DNA of 62,179 bases from Pseudomonadota bacterium (GCA_021813365.1 JAKALB010000004.1:1-62179), one strand, 5' to 3'. Positions 16,398 to 26,997 are shown, counted from the first letter of the stretch. Made by a program: numbers and translations. Notes: generated by a model not told the origin, from the letters alone.

Positions 16398-17618
16398 ATG
16401 AAACATACCAGAACCCTGCTTCTCGCAGCGACCCTTCTGGGCGGCACTGCGGTTGCGGCCGGCGCCACGGAACTGAGCGTGATCCTGTGCGGCGATGCGC
16501 GTCCGGCGGACCAGGCGGTGGTGGACAAGTTCCAGGCCGACAATCCCGACATCAAGGTCAGCATCGAGCAGGTTCCCTGGGGCACCTGCCAGGACAAGGC
16601 GATGACCCTGGCCGCAGCCGGCAACCCGGTGGGCCTGGCCTATATCGGCTCGCGCACCTTGTTGAAGCTGTCCAAGGACGACCTGATCGTTCCGGCCGAA
16701 ATTTCCGCCGACATGGTCGACAAATACCAGCCCGGCGTTCTGAAGACCGTGTCTTCGGGTGGCAAGTACTGGGGCTATCCGCACGCCTTCTCGACCAAGG
16801 CGCTCTACATCAACTGCGACCTCGTGACCAAGGCCGGCATGGAGTGCAAGGCGCCGGAGACCTGGGCCGACATGATCGCCATGGCCAAGGCGATCAAGGA
16901 GAAGGACGGCGTCGCGGGCATCGGCATCGCGGGCAAGGACTTCGACAACACGATGCACATGTTCCTCGATTTCCTCTACTCGAACGGCGGCAGCGTGCTC
17001 AATGCCGACACCGGCGAGGTGACGCTGGACAGCCCGCAGACCCGCGAAACCCTGCAGATGTATGCCGACATCCTGCCCTATGCCGAAGAAGGCCCGACCG
17101 CCTGGGAACGCGACCAGATGAAGGATCTGTTCAACGACCAGAAGCTGGGCATGTACGTGTCGGGCCCCTGGGCGCGCGGCCAGTCGAAGGACGCGGTTCC
17201 GAACATGCTGGTGGCCCCGGTGCCGCACGGCCCGTCGGGCGCCTCCGGCACGATTCTGATCACCGACTCGCTGGCGGTGTTCAAGCAGAAGGACCCGGCC
17301 GTGCAGGCTGCGGCGCAGAAGCTGGCCGCCGCGATGTCCTCGGGCGATGCGCAGTATGATCTCGACAGCTCCTGGGGCCTGACGCCGATCTTCCAGTATG
17401 AAAAGCTGGGCGTCGAAAAGCCCTACTACATGGACGACCCGTTCTGGGCGATCTTCGTGAACGGCATCTCGACCGGCGGACCCGAGCCGATGGTCACCGA
17501 CTTCAAGTCGCTGCAGGGCGTGTTCACCGCGATGATCCAGGGCGTGATGCTGGGCGAAGGCGGCTCGGTGGACGAGCTGGTGACGCAGGCTGCGGCCGAT
17601 CTGGCCGAAGTGAAGTAA
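16398..17618 (+). CDS. Sugar ABC transporter substrate-binding protein
   Basis: A 406-residue periplasmic binding protein (SBP family 1, MalE/UgpB-like). A signal peptide covers residues 1-24 (TLLLAATLLGGTAVAAGA). The mature protein has the family pattern ELSVILCGDARPADQAV, ADNPDIKVSIEQVPWGT, GYPHAFSTKALYINCDLV and DQKLGMYVSGPWARGQ. It delivers the sugar to the two preceding permeases. The gene is the third of the operon and is followed by a hairpin (17630-17651) that probably raises its own mRNA level over the downstream genes. The ligand cannot be read from sequence; context suggests an N-acetylated amino sugar. Confidence 0.9.
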   Translation: MKHTRTLLLAATLLGGTAVAAGATELSVILCGDARPADQAVVDKFQADNPDIKVSIEQVPWGTCQDKAMTLAAAGNPVGLAYIGSRTLLKLSKDDLIVPAEISADMVDKYQPGVLKTVSSGGKYWGYPHAFSTKALYINCDLVTKAGMECKAPETWADMIAMAKAIKEKDGVAGIGIAGKDFDNTMHMFLDFLYSNGGSVLNADTGEVTLDSPQTRETLQMYADILPYAEEGPTAWERDQMKDLFNDQKLGMYVSGPWARGQSKDAVPNMLVAPVPHGPSGASGTILITDSLAVFKQKDPAVQAAAQKLAAAMSSGDAQYDLDSSWGLTPIFQYEKLGVEKPYYMDDPFWAIFVNGISTGGPEPMVTDFKSLQGVFTAMIQGVMLGEGGSVDELVTQAAADLAEVK

Positions 17619-17629
17619 CCGGTCGGCGA

Positions 17630-17651
17630 CGGGCGGCCCCAGGGTCGCCCG
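17630..17651 (+). terminator. Hairpin after the binding-protein gene (attenuator or mRNA stabiliser)
   Basis: CGGGCGGCC (17630-17638) pairs with GG-T-CGCCCG (17643-17651) around a CCAG loop, starting 11 nt after the stop codon. There is no good U-tract, only a pyrimidine-rich stretch. Such hairpins often protect binding-protein mRNA and reduce read-through into the ATPase gene. Confidence 0.5.
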
Positions 17652-17695
17652 CCTTCCCCCTCGCCCCTCTTCGTTCATTGACTGCCGAGGAATCC

Positions 17696-18793
<1,098 letters not shown>

Positions 18794-18818
18794 CGGGCCT
18801 TCTGAAGGAGAGTTTGCA

Positions 18819-19961
18819 ATGCGTATCGTCACCGCAGGCATCGGCCTGAGGGCCGGTCATGTTCTGTCCACGCTGAAGGCCCAGATGCCCGAGGCCGAGA
18901 TTGTGGGCTATCATGATCCGCAACCGACCTACCTGGAGATGATCGGCACCGACACGCCGCGCTATGACACAATCGAGGCCATGCTGTCGGATGCCCGGCC
19001 CGACCTGTTCTGCGTCTTTTCGCCCAATCTGTTCCACCTCGAACATATCCGGCTGGGGCTTGCGGCCGGGGTGCAGATCTTTACCGAAAAGCCGGTCGTG
19101 GTCTCGATCGAGGAAACCCTGGAACTGGCGCGCCTGCTGTCGATCCACGGCGGGGCGGGGCGGGCGATGGTTGGCCTGGTGCTGCGCTATTCCCAGCACA
19201 TGGTGGACCTGCGCGCCGCGCTGCAGGCCGGGCAGCTCGGCCGCATCGTCAGCCTCGAGGCGAACGAGCATATCGGTCCCTATCACGGCGCCTTCTTCAT
19301 GCGCGACTGGCGACGGATGGTGCGGTGGTCGGGCGGCTTCATGCTGGAAAAGTGCTGCCACGACATCGACATCTACAACATGGTCACAGCTTCGCGGCCC
19401 TCGCGGGTGGCCAGCTTTGGCGGGCGCAAATCGTTCCTCCCCGAGAATGCGCCCGCCTCGAACACCGAGGCCGAGATCTTTCATGTGAAGAAATCGGTCT
19501 GGAACGCGATCGACGATCCGTTCCGCTCCGATGGCGACATCATCGATTTCCAGACGGCGATCCTGCAATACGAAACCGGCGCCAGCCTGGCCTTCCACAC
19601 CAACCTGAACGTGCCCGACGAACACCGCCGGTTCTGCGTGATGGGCACGCATGGCATGGCCGAGGGCGACTTCGTGCGCGGCTATCTGAGGATCACCGCA
19701 CGCGATGGCACCCGCCTGGCGGATCACGATTACTCCCGCGGCGCCGCTGCCAAGGGCGCGCATTATGGCGCGGACGAGTTGATGTGCCGCGACATCGCCG
19801 CCTATCTGCGCGGCCAGACCGCGGGCCTGCCCGTTTCGATCCTCGACGCGATGGAGGCCGGAATTGCCGCGATCGCCCTGGATCAGGCGCGGATCACCGG
19901 CCAGATCGTCGATCTGACCCCGGTCTGGGCGCAACTGGACAGTCATGGGCTGCGCGGATGA
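18819..19961 (+). CDS. Gfo/Idh/MocA-family oxidoreductase
   Basis: A 380-residue NAD(P)-dependent protein with an N-terminal Rossmann domain (RIVTAGIGLRAGHVLSTL, CVFSPNLFHLEHIRLGLAAG, IFTEKPVVVSIEET) and the C-terminal alpha/beta domain with GGFMLEKCCHDIDIYNM, where the lysine and histidines match the usual catalytic area. The EKP motif is present. It may oxidise or epimerise the imported sugar, or cleave a glycoside by transient oxidation as in GH109, which belongs to the same fold. Its stop overlaps the next start by 4 bp. The reaction is not determined by sequence alone. Confidence 0.8.
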   Translation: MRIVTAGIGLRAGHVLSTLKAQMPEAEIVGYHDPQPTYLEMIGTDTPRYDTIEAMLSDARPDLFCVFSPNLFHLEHIRLGLAAGVQIFTEKPVVVSIEETLELARLLSIHGGAGRAMVGLVLRYSQHMVDLRAALQAGQLGRIVSLEANEHIGPYHGAFFMRDWRRMVRWSGGFMLEKCCHDIDIYNMVTASRPSRVASFGGRKSFLPENAPASNTEAEIFHVKKSVWNAIDDPFRSDGDIIDFQTAILQYETGASLAFHTNLNVPDEHRRFCVMGTHGMAEGDFVRGYLRITARDGTRLADHDYSRGAAAKGAHYGADELMCRDIAAYLRGQTAGLPVSILDAMEAGIAAIALDQARITGQIVDLTPVWAQLDSHGLRG

Positions 19962-20977
19962 CCGAACCCGGCGCGCATATGGCGGCCGAGATCGCCGAAG
20001 CCCCGGACGCCTTTGCCCGGGCCCTGGTGAAAAGTGTCTCTGACAAGGCCAAAATGCAGATCTCTTCCCTGCATCTGGATCGGGCACGCGCCTTCTACAC
20101 CATCGCCCGCGGCTCGTCCGATGCGGTGGCGAATGTGCTGTCCTACGAATTCATGCGCGAACTCGGCCGGCCGATGACCTCGCTGCCGCCCTCGATCTTT
20201 TCCCTGGGGGGCGGGGTGGATCTGGCGGGTTGTGCGGCGCTGGTGATCAGCCAATCCGGCGCTTCGGACGATCTGGTGCGCTCGGCCGAAGGCGCGCGGC
20301 GCAGCGGGGCTGCCGTCGTGGCCCTGGTCAACACGCCGGGATCCCGGGTCGAGGCCGCCGCCAGCCTGGCCCTGCCGGTGCTGGCCGGCCCCGAACTGGC
20401 GGTGCCGGCCACCAAGACGGTCATCGCCTCCATCGCTGCCGGCATGGCGCTGCTGGCGCAACTGGCCCCCGGCTATGGCGCCCGCGCCGACGACTCGGCC
20501 GCCGCGCTGCGCGGTCTCGCCGGCCAGGCCCTGCCCGAGACCAGGGCGCTGATCGCCGCCTTCCTGCGCGCTCAGCATGTCTATGTCATCGGCCGCGATA
20601 CCGGATTCGGCGCGGCGCAGGAACTGGCGCTGAAGCTGAAGGAAACCTGCGCCCTGCATGCCGAGGCCTACTCTGCCACCGAAGTGCTGCACGGCCCGCT
20701 GCAACTGGCGACCAATCCGCTGCTGATCGTGATCCTCGATACCGAACAGCCCGATGTGCAAGACAGTCTCGATACGGCCGAAAATCGCCTGCGCGGCGCC
20801 GGAGGAGTGGTGGTGCGGCTGCGCCCCTCGGACATGGGCCTGCGCAACCTGACACCAGCGGCCGCGGCCGCGGCGCTCTTGTGCCTGACCTATCCTCTGG
20901 TGCTGGCCACCGCCGTTGCGCTGGGGCATGACCCGGATCACCCGGCCACGCTTGCAAAAATGACACGGACGACATGA
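19958..20977 (+). CDS. SIS-domain sugar-phosphate deaminase/isomerase (NagB-II-like)
   Basis: A 339-residue protein with two SIS domains resembling the isomerase half of GlmS, the architecture used by NagB-II glucosamine-6-phosphate deaminases. The first domain has FYTIARGSSDAVANVLSYE and ALVISQSGASDDLV; the second has VYVIGRDTGFGAAQELALKL and AYSATEVLHGPLQL. It lacks the glutaminase domain of GlmS, so it should deaminate or isomerise rather than synthesise. ATG 19958 overlaps the preceding stop (ATGA), and its own stop overlaps the AgaS-like gene by 4 bp. Confidence 0.8.
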   Translation: MTEPGAHMAAEIAEAPDAFARALVKSVSDKAKMQISSLHLDRARAFYTIARGSSDAVANVLSYEFMRELGRPMTSLPPSIFSLGGGVDLAGCAALVISQSGASDDLVRSAEGARRSGAAVVALVNTPGSRVEAAASLALPVLAGPELAVPATKTVIASIAAGMALLAQLAPGYGARADDSAAALRGLAGQALPETRALIAAFLRAQHVYVIGRDTGFGAAQELALKLKETCALHAEAYSATEVLHGPLQLATNPLLIVILDTEQPDVQDSLDTAENRLRGAGGVVVRLRPSDMGLRNLTPAAAAAALLCLTYPLVLATAVALGHDPDHPATLAKMTRTT

Positions 20978-22038
20978 ACGATCTGAGCCGCCACGCCACC
21001 TGGCAGGAAATCCACGCGCAGCCGGCGCTCTGGGCCGCCTGGGGCCACAGCCTGCCCGTGGCCGAGTTGCGGGCCTGGGTCGCGGCGCAGGGGGCGGGCG
21101 AGGTCTGGTTCTGCGGCGCCGGTTCGTCGGCCTATCTGGGCGACATCCTGTGCAGCCATTTGCCGCTGGGCCGGTTTCGCGCCGTGCCGACGACCGATCT
21201 GGTCAGTCGCCCCGCCAGCTATCTGACCGGACGCAAGCCCCTGATCGTCAGCTTTGGCCGGTCGGGCAACAGCGCCGAAAGCCTGGCCACGCTGGATGCG
21301 CTGGACCGGCTTGCCCCTGATGCCCCGCGGATGAACATCACCTGCAACGCCGCCTCGGCCCTTGCCGGGCGCGCCACTCCGGGCCGCGCGGTGATCCTGC
21401 CCGAGGCCACGCACGACGCGGGCTTTGCCATGACGTCAAGCTTTACCACGATGCTGCTGACCGCCCTGGCAATCTTTGACACCGGAGCGCCGGAATCCGC
21501 GATTCCGGCCATCATGGAGACGCTTTCGGCAACCTTGTCCCGGCTTCTTCCGCAATTCGCCGACCATGCCGCCGCCGCCCGCACCCCGCAGCGCGCCGTC
21601 TTCCTGGGAGCCGGCCCGCTGGCTTTTGCTGCGCGTGAGGCCGCGCTGAAAGTGATGGAGCTGTCCGCCGGCCAGATCGCCGCCCTGTGGGAATCGTCGC
21701 TGGGCTTTCGCCATGGTCCGAAAAGCTTTGTCCGTCCGGGCACCGACATCTGGCTGTTTTTGTCGGCCGATGCCCACGCGGCCCGTTATGACGCCGACCT
21801 TGTGGCCGAGCTGCACCAGCAATTTCCCCAGTGCCGCGTCACCTCGGTCGGGCCGGGCGGCGATCTGGATGTTTCCACTGCGCCCTGGGGCATGGTCCTG
21901 CCGGTCGTTCTGGCTCAGGTGCTGGCCGTCACCTGGTCGGACCGCCTCGGTCTGAACGTCGACGACCCGTTTGCCGGGGCCGGCACGCTCAGTCGTGTCG
22001 TATCAGCCGTAAGGCTGCATCCCGTGGAGGCGCCATGA
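20974..22038 (+). CDS. agaS: AgaS-like SIS-domain sugar isomerase/deaminase
   Basis: A 354-residue protein resembling AgaS, the galactosamine-6-phosphate deaminase/isomerase. Matching points are VWFCGAGSSAYLGDILCSHL near residue 46, TTDLVSRPASYL, PLIVSFGRSGNSAESLA and TSSFTTMLLTALAIF, followed by MELSAGQIAALWESSLGFRHGPKSF in the second SIS domain. AgaS would convert galactosamine-6-phosphate to tagatose-6-phosphate. It is coupled by 4-bp overlaps to the preceding SIS gene and the following kinase. Having two different SIS enzymes side by side suggests two steps or two hexosamines. Confidence 0.75.
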   Translation: MNDLSRHATWQEIHAQPALWAAWGHSLPVAELRAWVAAQGAGEVWFCGAGSSAYLGDILCSHLPLGRFRAVPTTDLVSRPASYLTGRKPLIVSFGRSGNSAESLATLDALDRLAPDAPRMNITCNAASALAGRATPGRAVILPEATHDAGFAMTSSFTTMLLTALAIFDTGAPESAIPAIMETLSATLSRLLPQFADHAAAARTPQRAVFLGAGPLAFAAREAALKVMELSAGQIAALWESSLGFRHGPKSFVRPGTDIWLFLSADAHAARYDADLVAELHQQFPQCRVTSVGPGGDLDVSTAPWGMVLPVVLAQVLAVTWSDRLGLNVDDPFAGAGTLSRVVSAVRLHPVEAP

Positions 22039-22943
22039 TTGCCGCAGGCATCGACCTTGGAGGCACCAAGATCGAAGCGCAGGTGTTCGACGCCGACTGG
22101 CAGGTCGTGGCTAGGCGGCGCGTCGATACGCCGCGCGTTTATGCCGATCTGGTCTCTGAAATGGCCAAGATCGTGGCCTGGGTGCAAGGGCAGGCCCCCG
22201 GGATTGCGATCGGTGTCGCCTCGGCCGGGCTGATCAACGCCGCCACCGGACTGGCGTTGACCGCCAACCTGCCGGCCACCGGCCGGCCCTTTGTGGCCGA
22301 TCTGACAGCGGCGACGGGCCGCCCGGTCCGCTTTGTGAACGATTGCCGCGCCCTGACCCTGTCCGAGGCGATCTTCGGCGCCGCCAGGGGGCAAAGCCCG
22401 GCAATCGGGCTGATCCTGGGCACCGGCCTGGGCGGTGGCGTTGCGATCGAGGGTCGGCTGATCACTGGCCTCTCCGGCGCGGGCGGCGAGTTCGGGCATT
22501 TCCCGCTGTCGGCCGTCCCGGTCGCCAGGCACAACCTGCCGATCCTGCCCTGCGGCTGTGGCCGCATCGGCTGCACCGAAACGCTGATCGCCGGCCCCGG
22601 CCTGACGCGGCTGGCCAAGGCGCGGACCGGGCGCGACCTGACCCCGCCCGAGATCGCCGCGCGGCGCAGAATCGAGCCTGACATTGCCGAAACCTGGGCG
22701 ATCTGGCTCGAGCTGCTGACCGACCTGCTGATCACCCTGACGATGACCGTCGACCCCGCCTGCATCGTGCTGGGCGGCGGGCTGTCGCGGATCGACGGGC
22801 TGCTCGACGATCTGCGACCGGCGCTGGCCAAGGCGCAACTGCCGGCATTTCCGGTGCCCGAGTTGCGTCTGGCCGAGGGGGGCGATGCCAGCGGCGCGCG
22901 GGGAGCGGCCTGGGCCGCCTGGAGGGATCAGGATCATGGCTGA
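22035..22943 (+). CDS. ROK-family sugar kinase (NagK-like)
   Basis: A 302-residue kinase that probably phosphorylates the imported hexosamine at O6. It has the phosphate-binding IDLGGTKIEAQVFD (residues 6-19), the catalytic Asp103 in RFVNDCRALTLSEA, GLILGTGLGGGVAIEG, and the ROK zinc site GEFGHFPL (His155) with CGCGRIGCTE (Cys173, 175, 180). Length is typical for N-acetylglucosamine or N-acetylmannosamine kinases. It overlaps agaS by 4 bp and the KbaZ-like gene by 8 bp. ABC import delivers unphosphorylated sugar, so a kinase is needed before NagA. Confidence 0.88.
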   Translation: MIAAGIDLGGTKIEAQVFDADWQVVARRRVDTPRVYADLVSEMAKIVAWVQGQAPGIAIGVASAGLINAATGLALTANLPATGRPFVADLTAATGRPVRFVNDCRALTLSEAIFGAARGQSPAIGLILGTGLGGGVAIEGRLITGLSGAGGEFGHFPLSAVPVARHNLPILPCGCGRIGCTETLIAGPGLTRLAKARTGRDLTPPEIAARRRIEPDIAETWAIWLELLTDLLITLTMTVDPACIVLGGGLSRIDGLLDDLRPALAKAQLPAFPVPELRLAEGGDASGARGAAWAAWRDQDHG

Positions 22944-24231
22944 CATCCTGCGCGACATCATCCGTCGCAATCGGCTGGGCGAACCTGCGGCGATCCCCTC
23001 GGTCTGCACCGCCCATCCCGACGTGCTGCGCGCCTGCCTGGCCCGTGCAGCGCGGCTGGGCCGGCCGCTGGTCGTCGAGGCGACCTCGAATCAGGTGAAT
23101 CAGGACGGCGGCTATACCGGCATGCGCCCGGCCGATTTTGCCGGATTCGTCACGAACATTGCGGAAGACGTGGGTTTTCCGATCTGGCAGCTGGTGCTGG
23201 GCGGCGACCACCTGGGCCCGCAGGCCTGGCGCAGGCAACCGGCGGCGGCGGCGATGGGCAAGGCCCGGGTGATGATCGCCGACTATGTGCGGGCCGGTTT
23301 CACCAAGATTCATCTGGACTGTTCCGAAGGCTGCGCAGGAGAGCCGGCACAGGTTGGCGATGCCACGGCCGCCGCACGGGCGGCCGACCTGGCTGGGGTG
23401 GCAGTGAGCGCCGCCCCAGACCCCGCCGCCCTGTTGTTCGTGATCGGCACCGAGGTTCCGCCTCCCGGCGGCGCGCGGATGGACGAGGCCGGGGATATTC
23501 GGCCCACCACGCCAAATGCAGCCCGGGCCACCCTGGCGGCGCATCGTGCCGCCTTCGTTTCGGCCGGTCTGGAGACGGTCTTGCCGCAGATCGGCGGTCT
23601 GGTCGTGCAGCCGGGTGTCGAGTTTTCGCCCATGCGCGTGCATCACATGCCGCTGGAACGTGACCCTGGCCTGCGCGCCGCGCTGGAGGATTGGCCGCAC
23701 CTGTGTCTCGAGGCGCATTCGACCGATTATCAGAGCCCCGCCTGTTTCCAGCGCCTGGCCGAACTGGGTTTTGCCTTTCAGAAGGTCGGCCCTGCGCTGA
23801 CCTTTGCCTGGCGCGCGGCGATCTATGCCCTGGACCAGTTGGCGCATATCGCCGGCTGGGCCGATCAGCCGCCGCTGGCCGAGGTGATGGAGCGGTTGAT
23901 GCTGGCCAATCCGGCGCATTGGTCGGACCATTACCATCCCGAGGCCGGCGATCTGCGGGTGCAGCGCCATTTCGGCCTGGCCGATCGCATCCGCTACTAC
24001 TGGCCCATGCCGCAGGCCCAGGCCGCCGTCAGCGCCCTGTTTGCGGCATTCGAAGGCAAGATCCTGCCCCGCCCGATGCTGGAGCAGGCCTTCAGGCCGG
24101 CCCTGCTGGACCGCGCCGCCGAAGCCGGCGCCTTCACGGCCGACCGGCTGGCCCAAGCCGCAATTTCCCTGGCGCTCGACCCCTATTTCCTGGATACGGC
24201 GGCCACTCGAACCCTGGAGCCTGACAGATGA
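22936..24231 (+). CDS. KbaZ/GatZ-like D-tagatose-1,6-bisphosphate aldolase subunit
   Basis: A 431-residue TIM-barrel protein of the GatZ/KbaZ family, with IPSVCTAHPDVLRACLARA, LVVEATSNQVNQDGGYTGM, LVLGGDHLGPQAWR and IHLDCSEGCAG near the N-terminus and FSPMRVHHMPLERD and CLEAHSTDYQSP further on. In enterobacteria it supports the class II aldolase KbaY/GatY; some members have been proposed to act as tagatose-6-phosphate kinase. No KbaY/GatY gene lies in this window. ATG 22936 is used because the longer frame adds only out-of-family residues inside the ROK gene. Its presence points to the tagatose-6-phosphate route. Confidence 0.82.
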   Translation: MADILRDIIRRNRLGEPAAIPSVCTAHPDVLRACLARAARLGRPLVVEATSNQVNQDGGYTGMRPADFAGFVTNIAEDVGFPIWQLVLGGDHLGPQAWRRQPAAAAMGKARVMIADYVRAGFTKIHLDCSEGCAGEPAQVGDATAAARAADLAGVAVSAAPDPAALLFVIGTEVPPPGGARMDEAGDIRPTTPNAARATLAAHRAAFVSAGLETVLPQIGGLVVQPGVEFSPMRVHHMPLERDPGLRAALEDWPHLCLEAHSTDYQSPACFQRLAELGFAFQKVGPALTFAWRAAIYALDQLAHIAGWADQPPLAEVMERLMLANPAHWSDHYHPEAGDLRVQRHFGLADRIRYYWPMPQAQAAVSALFAAFEGKILPRPMLEQAFRPALLDRAAEAGAFTADRLAQAAISLALDPYFLDTAATRTLEPDR

Positions 24232-25409
24232 GCCGCGCGCTTTGGCTTTGCCCCGACCGGCTGTTTGACGGCGAACGCCTGCAATGCGGGCTGGCCCTCG
24301 GTCTGCTGGATGGCCGCACGACAGAGCTGCGCCCCGTCTCGACCCTGCCGAAAGCGGCGATGCGGCTTGAATTGCCGGGCACTCTGACCCCCGGCTTTCT
24401 GGACTTGCAGGTGAATGGCGGCGGGGATGTGCTGTTCAACACCTCGCCCAGCCCCGCGGGCATCGCGGCCATTGCCGCGGCACATCGGAGGTTCGGCACC
24501 GTCGGAATTCTGCCCACGCTGATCACCGACACGCCCCAGGTTCTGGCCCGCGCCGTCGATGCCGCCCTCGCCGCGCGGCACCGGCCCGGTTTTCTGGGCA
24601 TCCATATCGAAGGCCCGCATCTGTCGATCCCCCGGCGCGGCACGCATCGCGCAGCCTTCATCCGGCCGTTGGACGACACCACCATCGCCCATGTCACCCG
24701 CCTGCGCGCCGCGGGCATTCCGGTGATGCTGACCCTGGCGCCCGAGGCGGTGCAGCCCGGCCAGGTGCGGCGGCTGGCAGAGACCGGCTGCATCGTCTCG
24801 ATCGGGCATTCCGATGCCACGGCCCAGCAAACCCGGGCCCTGCTGGCCGAAGGGGCGAATTGCTTTACCCATCTGTTCAACGCCATGTCGCCCATGCTGA
24901 ACCGCACGCCGGGCGTGACGGGGGCCTGCATCAACTCGACCGCCTATGCCGGGATCATCTGCGACGGCACCCATGTGGCCGACGAGATGGTGGGTCTGGC
25001 GATCCGGGCACGGCCGGTGCCAGACCGGATGTTCCTGGTGTCGGACGCCATGCCCACCGTCGGAGGATCGGATCATTTCAGCCTCTATGGTGACGAGATC
25101 CGGCTGAAGGAAGGCCGTCTGGTCAATGCCGAGGGCTCGCTGGCCGGGGCGCATGTGACCATGGCAGAGAGCCTGGCGCGGCTGATCACGGTTGTGGGCG
25201 TCGACCCGGATCAGGCGCTGCGCATGACCTCGTCGATCCCCGCCCGGGTGATCGGCCGCCCGGACCTGGGCCGCCTGCAAGAGCGCGATCCGGCCGACCT
25301 GCTGCTGCTGGACGACGCCTGGGCCGTCACCGGCACCCTGCTGGCGCGGACCCCGGGCATCCCGGCAGCACCTGCGCTTTTCGTTGACCGCCGGGACGCA
25401 GGGGGCTAA
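24228..25409 (+). CDS. nagA: N-acetylhexosamine-6-phosphate deacetylase NagA/AgaA
   Basis: A 393-residue amidohydrolase that removes the acetyl group from GlcNAc-6-P or GalNAc-6-P. Family motifs are TPGFLDLQVNGGGDVLFN, the metal ligand Glu in FLGIHIEGPHLS, VSIGHSDATAQQT, CFTHLFNAMSPMLNR and the catalytic Asp in MFLVSDAMPTVGG. It overlaps the KbaZ-like gene by 4 bp (ATGA) and closes the catabolic operon. NagA and AgaA cannot be separated by eye; the AgaS and KbaZ neighbours leave both open. Confidence 0.92.
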   Translation: MSRALWLCPDRLFDGERLQCGLALGLLDGRTTELRPVSTLPKAAMRLELPGTLTPGFLDLQVNGGGDVLFNTSPSPAGIAAIAAAHRRFGTVGILPTLITDTPQVLARAVDAALAARHRPGFLGIHIEGPHLSIPRRGTHRAAFIRPLDDTTIAHVTRLRAAGIPVMLTLAPEAVQPGQVRRLAETGCIVSIGHSDATAQQTRALLAEGANCFTHLFNAMSPMLNRTPGVTGACINSTAYAGIICDGTHVADEMVGLAIRARPVPDRMFLVSDAMPTVGGSDHFSLYGDEIRLKEGRLVNAEGSLAGAHVTMAESLARLITVVGVDPDQALRMTSSIPARVIGRPDLGRLQERDPADLLLLDDAWAVTGTLLARTPGIPAAPALFVDRRDAGG

Positions 25410-25435
25410 GCGGACCTGAAACCGCGAGGCGCCCC

Positions 25436-26050
25436 TTGACCATCCATCTCTACCAGAACGATCTGCCCGATGGCCTGAGCTTTGGCTCGATCGTCGCCAT
25501 CGATACCGAAACCATGGGCCTCGACCCGCGCCGTGACCGGCTGTGCGTGGTGCAACTGTCGGCTGGCGATGGCCACGCCCATCTGGTGCAGATCGCCAGG
25601 GGCCAGACCCGCGCGCCAAATCTGGAACGGCTGCTCGCTGATCCCGCCGTGTTGAAACTGTTCCACTTCGGCCGGTTCGACATCGCCATGCTGCAAAGGG
25701 CCTTCGGGGTGCGAACGGCACCGGTCTGGTGCACCAAGATCGCCTCAAGGCTGGTCCGCACCTTTACCGACCGGCACGGGCTGAAATACCTGTTGCAGGA
25801 ACTGGTGGGCGTCGATGTCTCGAAGGCGCAGCAGACCTCTGACTGGGGTTCGACCACACTGACCGACGCGCAAAGGGACTATGCCGCCTCGGACGTGCTG
25901 TATCTGCACAAGCTGAAGATCGAGCTTGAGGCGATCCTGCGCCGGGAGGGCCGGCTCGACCTGGCGCAGCGCTGTTTCGACTTCCTGCCGACCCGGGCCG
26001 AACTGGACCTGCTTGGCTGGGACGAACCCAATGACATCTTCCACCACTGA
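25436..26050 (+). CDS. rnd: Ribonuclease D-like 3'-5' exonuclease
   Basis: A 204-residue DEDDy exonuclease. The acidic residues are seen in IVAIDTETMGLDP (Asp23, Glu25), in LFHFGRFDIAML, and in the YAASDVLYLHKL block that carries the Tyr and last Asp. It is half the length of E. coli RNase D and lacks the HRDC domains, as is common in alphaproteobacteria. The start is TTG at 25436, with GCGAGGCG upstream. Its 3' end overlaps kdsD by 20 bp, suggesting a transcript running on into the lpt genes. Confidence 0.88.
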   Translation: MTIHLYQNDLPDGLSFGSIVAIDTETMGLDPRRDRLCVVQLSAGDGHAHLVQIARGQTRAPNLERLLADPAVLKLFHFGRFDIAMLQRAFGVRTAPVWCTKIASRLVRTFTDRHGLKYLLQELVGVDVSKAQQTSDWGSTTLTDAQRDYAASDVLYLHKLKIELEAILRREGRLDLAQRCFDFLPTRAELDLLGWDEPNDIFHH

Positions 26051-26996
26051 CCTGCTGGCCACCGCCCGCCGCGTCATCCGCCGCGAGGCCGAGGCGCTGA
26101 CCCTGCTGGCCGCCTCGCTGGGCGACAGCTTTGGGCAGGCGGTGGACATGATCATGCTGGCCAAGGGGCGGGTCATCGTCTCGGGCATGGGAAAATCCGG
26201 CCATGTCGCGCGCAAGGTGGCGGCGACGTTTGCTTCGACCGGCACGCCGGCGCAATTCGTTCATCCGGCCGAGGCCAGCCATGGCGATCTTGGCATGGTG
26301 ATGCGTGGCGATGTGGTGCTGGTGCTGTCGAACTCGGGCGAGACACCGGAACTGGCCGATATCATTGCCCATACCCGCCGGTTCGGCATTCCGCTGATCG
26401 GGGTCGCCGCGCGGGCGGATTGCACGCTGCTGCGGTCTTCCGATGTGGCTCTGGTATTGCCCGATGCACCCGAAGCCTGCGAGACCGGGATCGTCCCCAC
26501 CACCTCGACCACCATGACCCTAGCGCTTGGCGATGCCCTGGCCATCGCGCTGATGGAACATCGCCAGTTCACCCCGGAACATTTCCGCATCTTCCACCCC
26601 GGCGGCAAACTGGGGGCGCGGTTGCTGAAGGTGCGCGACCTGATGCACCGCGACATGCCGCTGGTGCCGCTGGAGACGCCGATGAGCGAGGCGCTGCTTG
26701 CCATGAGCCGGCATGGCTTTGGCGTCGTGGGCATCACCGCGGCCGATGGCCGTTTGGCGGGCATCGTCACCGACGGCGACCTGCGGCGGCACATGGACGG
26801 GCTGTTGTCGCATACCGCCCGGCAGGTGATGACCAGATCCCCGCGCACCATCGCGCCCGACGCCCTGGCCGAAGCCGCCCTGGCCCAGATGCAGGACCGC
26901 AAGATCACCTGCCTGTTCGTGCAGTCGGCCGAGCCTGGCGCCCGTCCCGAAGGCATCCTGCACATCCACGACCTGCTGCGCGCCGGAGTGGCCTGA
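26031..26996 (+). CDS. kdsD: Arabinose-5-phosphate isomerase KdsD
   Basis: KdsD makes arabinose-5-phosphate, the first precursor of Kdo for lipopolysaccharide. The 321-residue protein has a SIS domain (VIVSGMGKSGHVARKVAATF, ASTGTPAQFVHPAEASHGDL, VLVLSNSGETPEL, TTSTTMTLALGDALAIAL) and two C-terminal CBS domains (VRDLMHRDMPLVPLETPMSE; ARQVMTRSPRTIAPDALAE). ATG 26031 lies inside the end of rnd. It is followed directly by lptC, the same linkage as kdsD-lptCAB in E. coli. Confidence 0.93.
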   Translation: MTSSTTDLLATARRVIRREAEALTLLAASLGDSFGQAVDMIMLAKGRVIVSGMGKSGHVARKVAATFASTGTPAQFVHPAEASHGDLGMVMRGDVVLVLSNSGETPELADIIAHTRRFGIPLIGVAARADCTLLRSSDVALVLPDAPEACETGIVPTTSTTMTLALGDALAIALMEHRQFTPEHFRIFHPGGKLGARLLKVRDLMHRDMPLVPLETPMSEALLAMSRHGFGVVGITAADGRLAGIVTDGDLRRHMDGLLSHTARQVMTRSPRTIAPDALAEAALAQMQDRKITCLFVQSAEPGARPEGILHIHDLLRAGVA

Positions 26997-26997
26997 C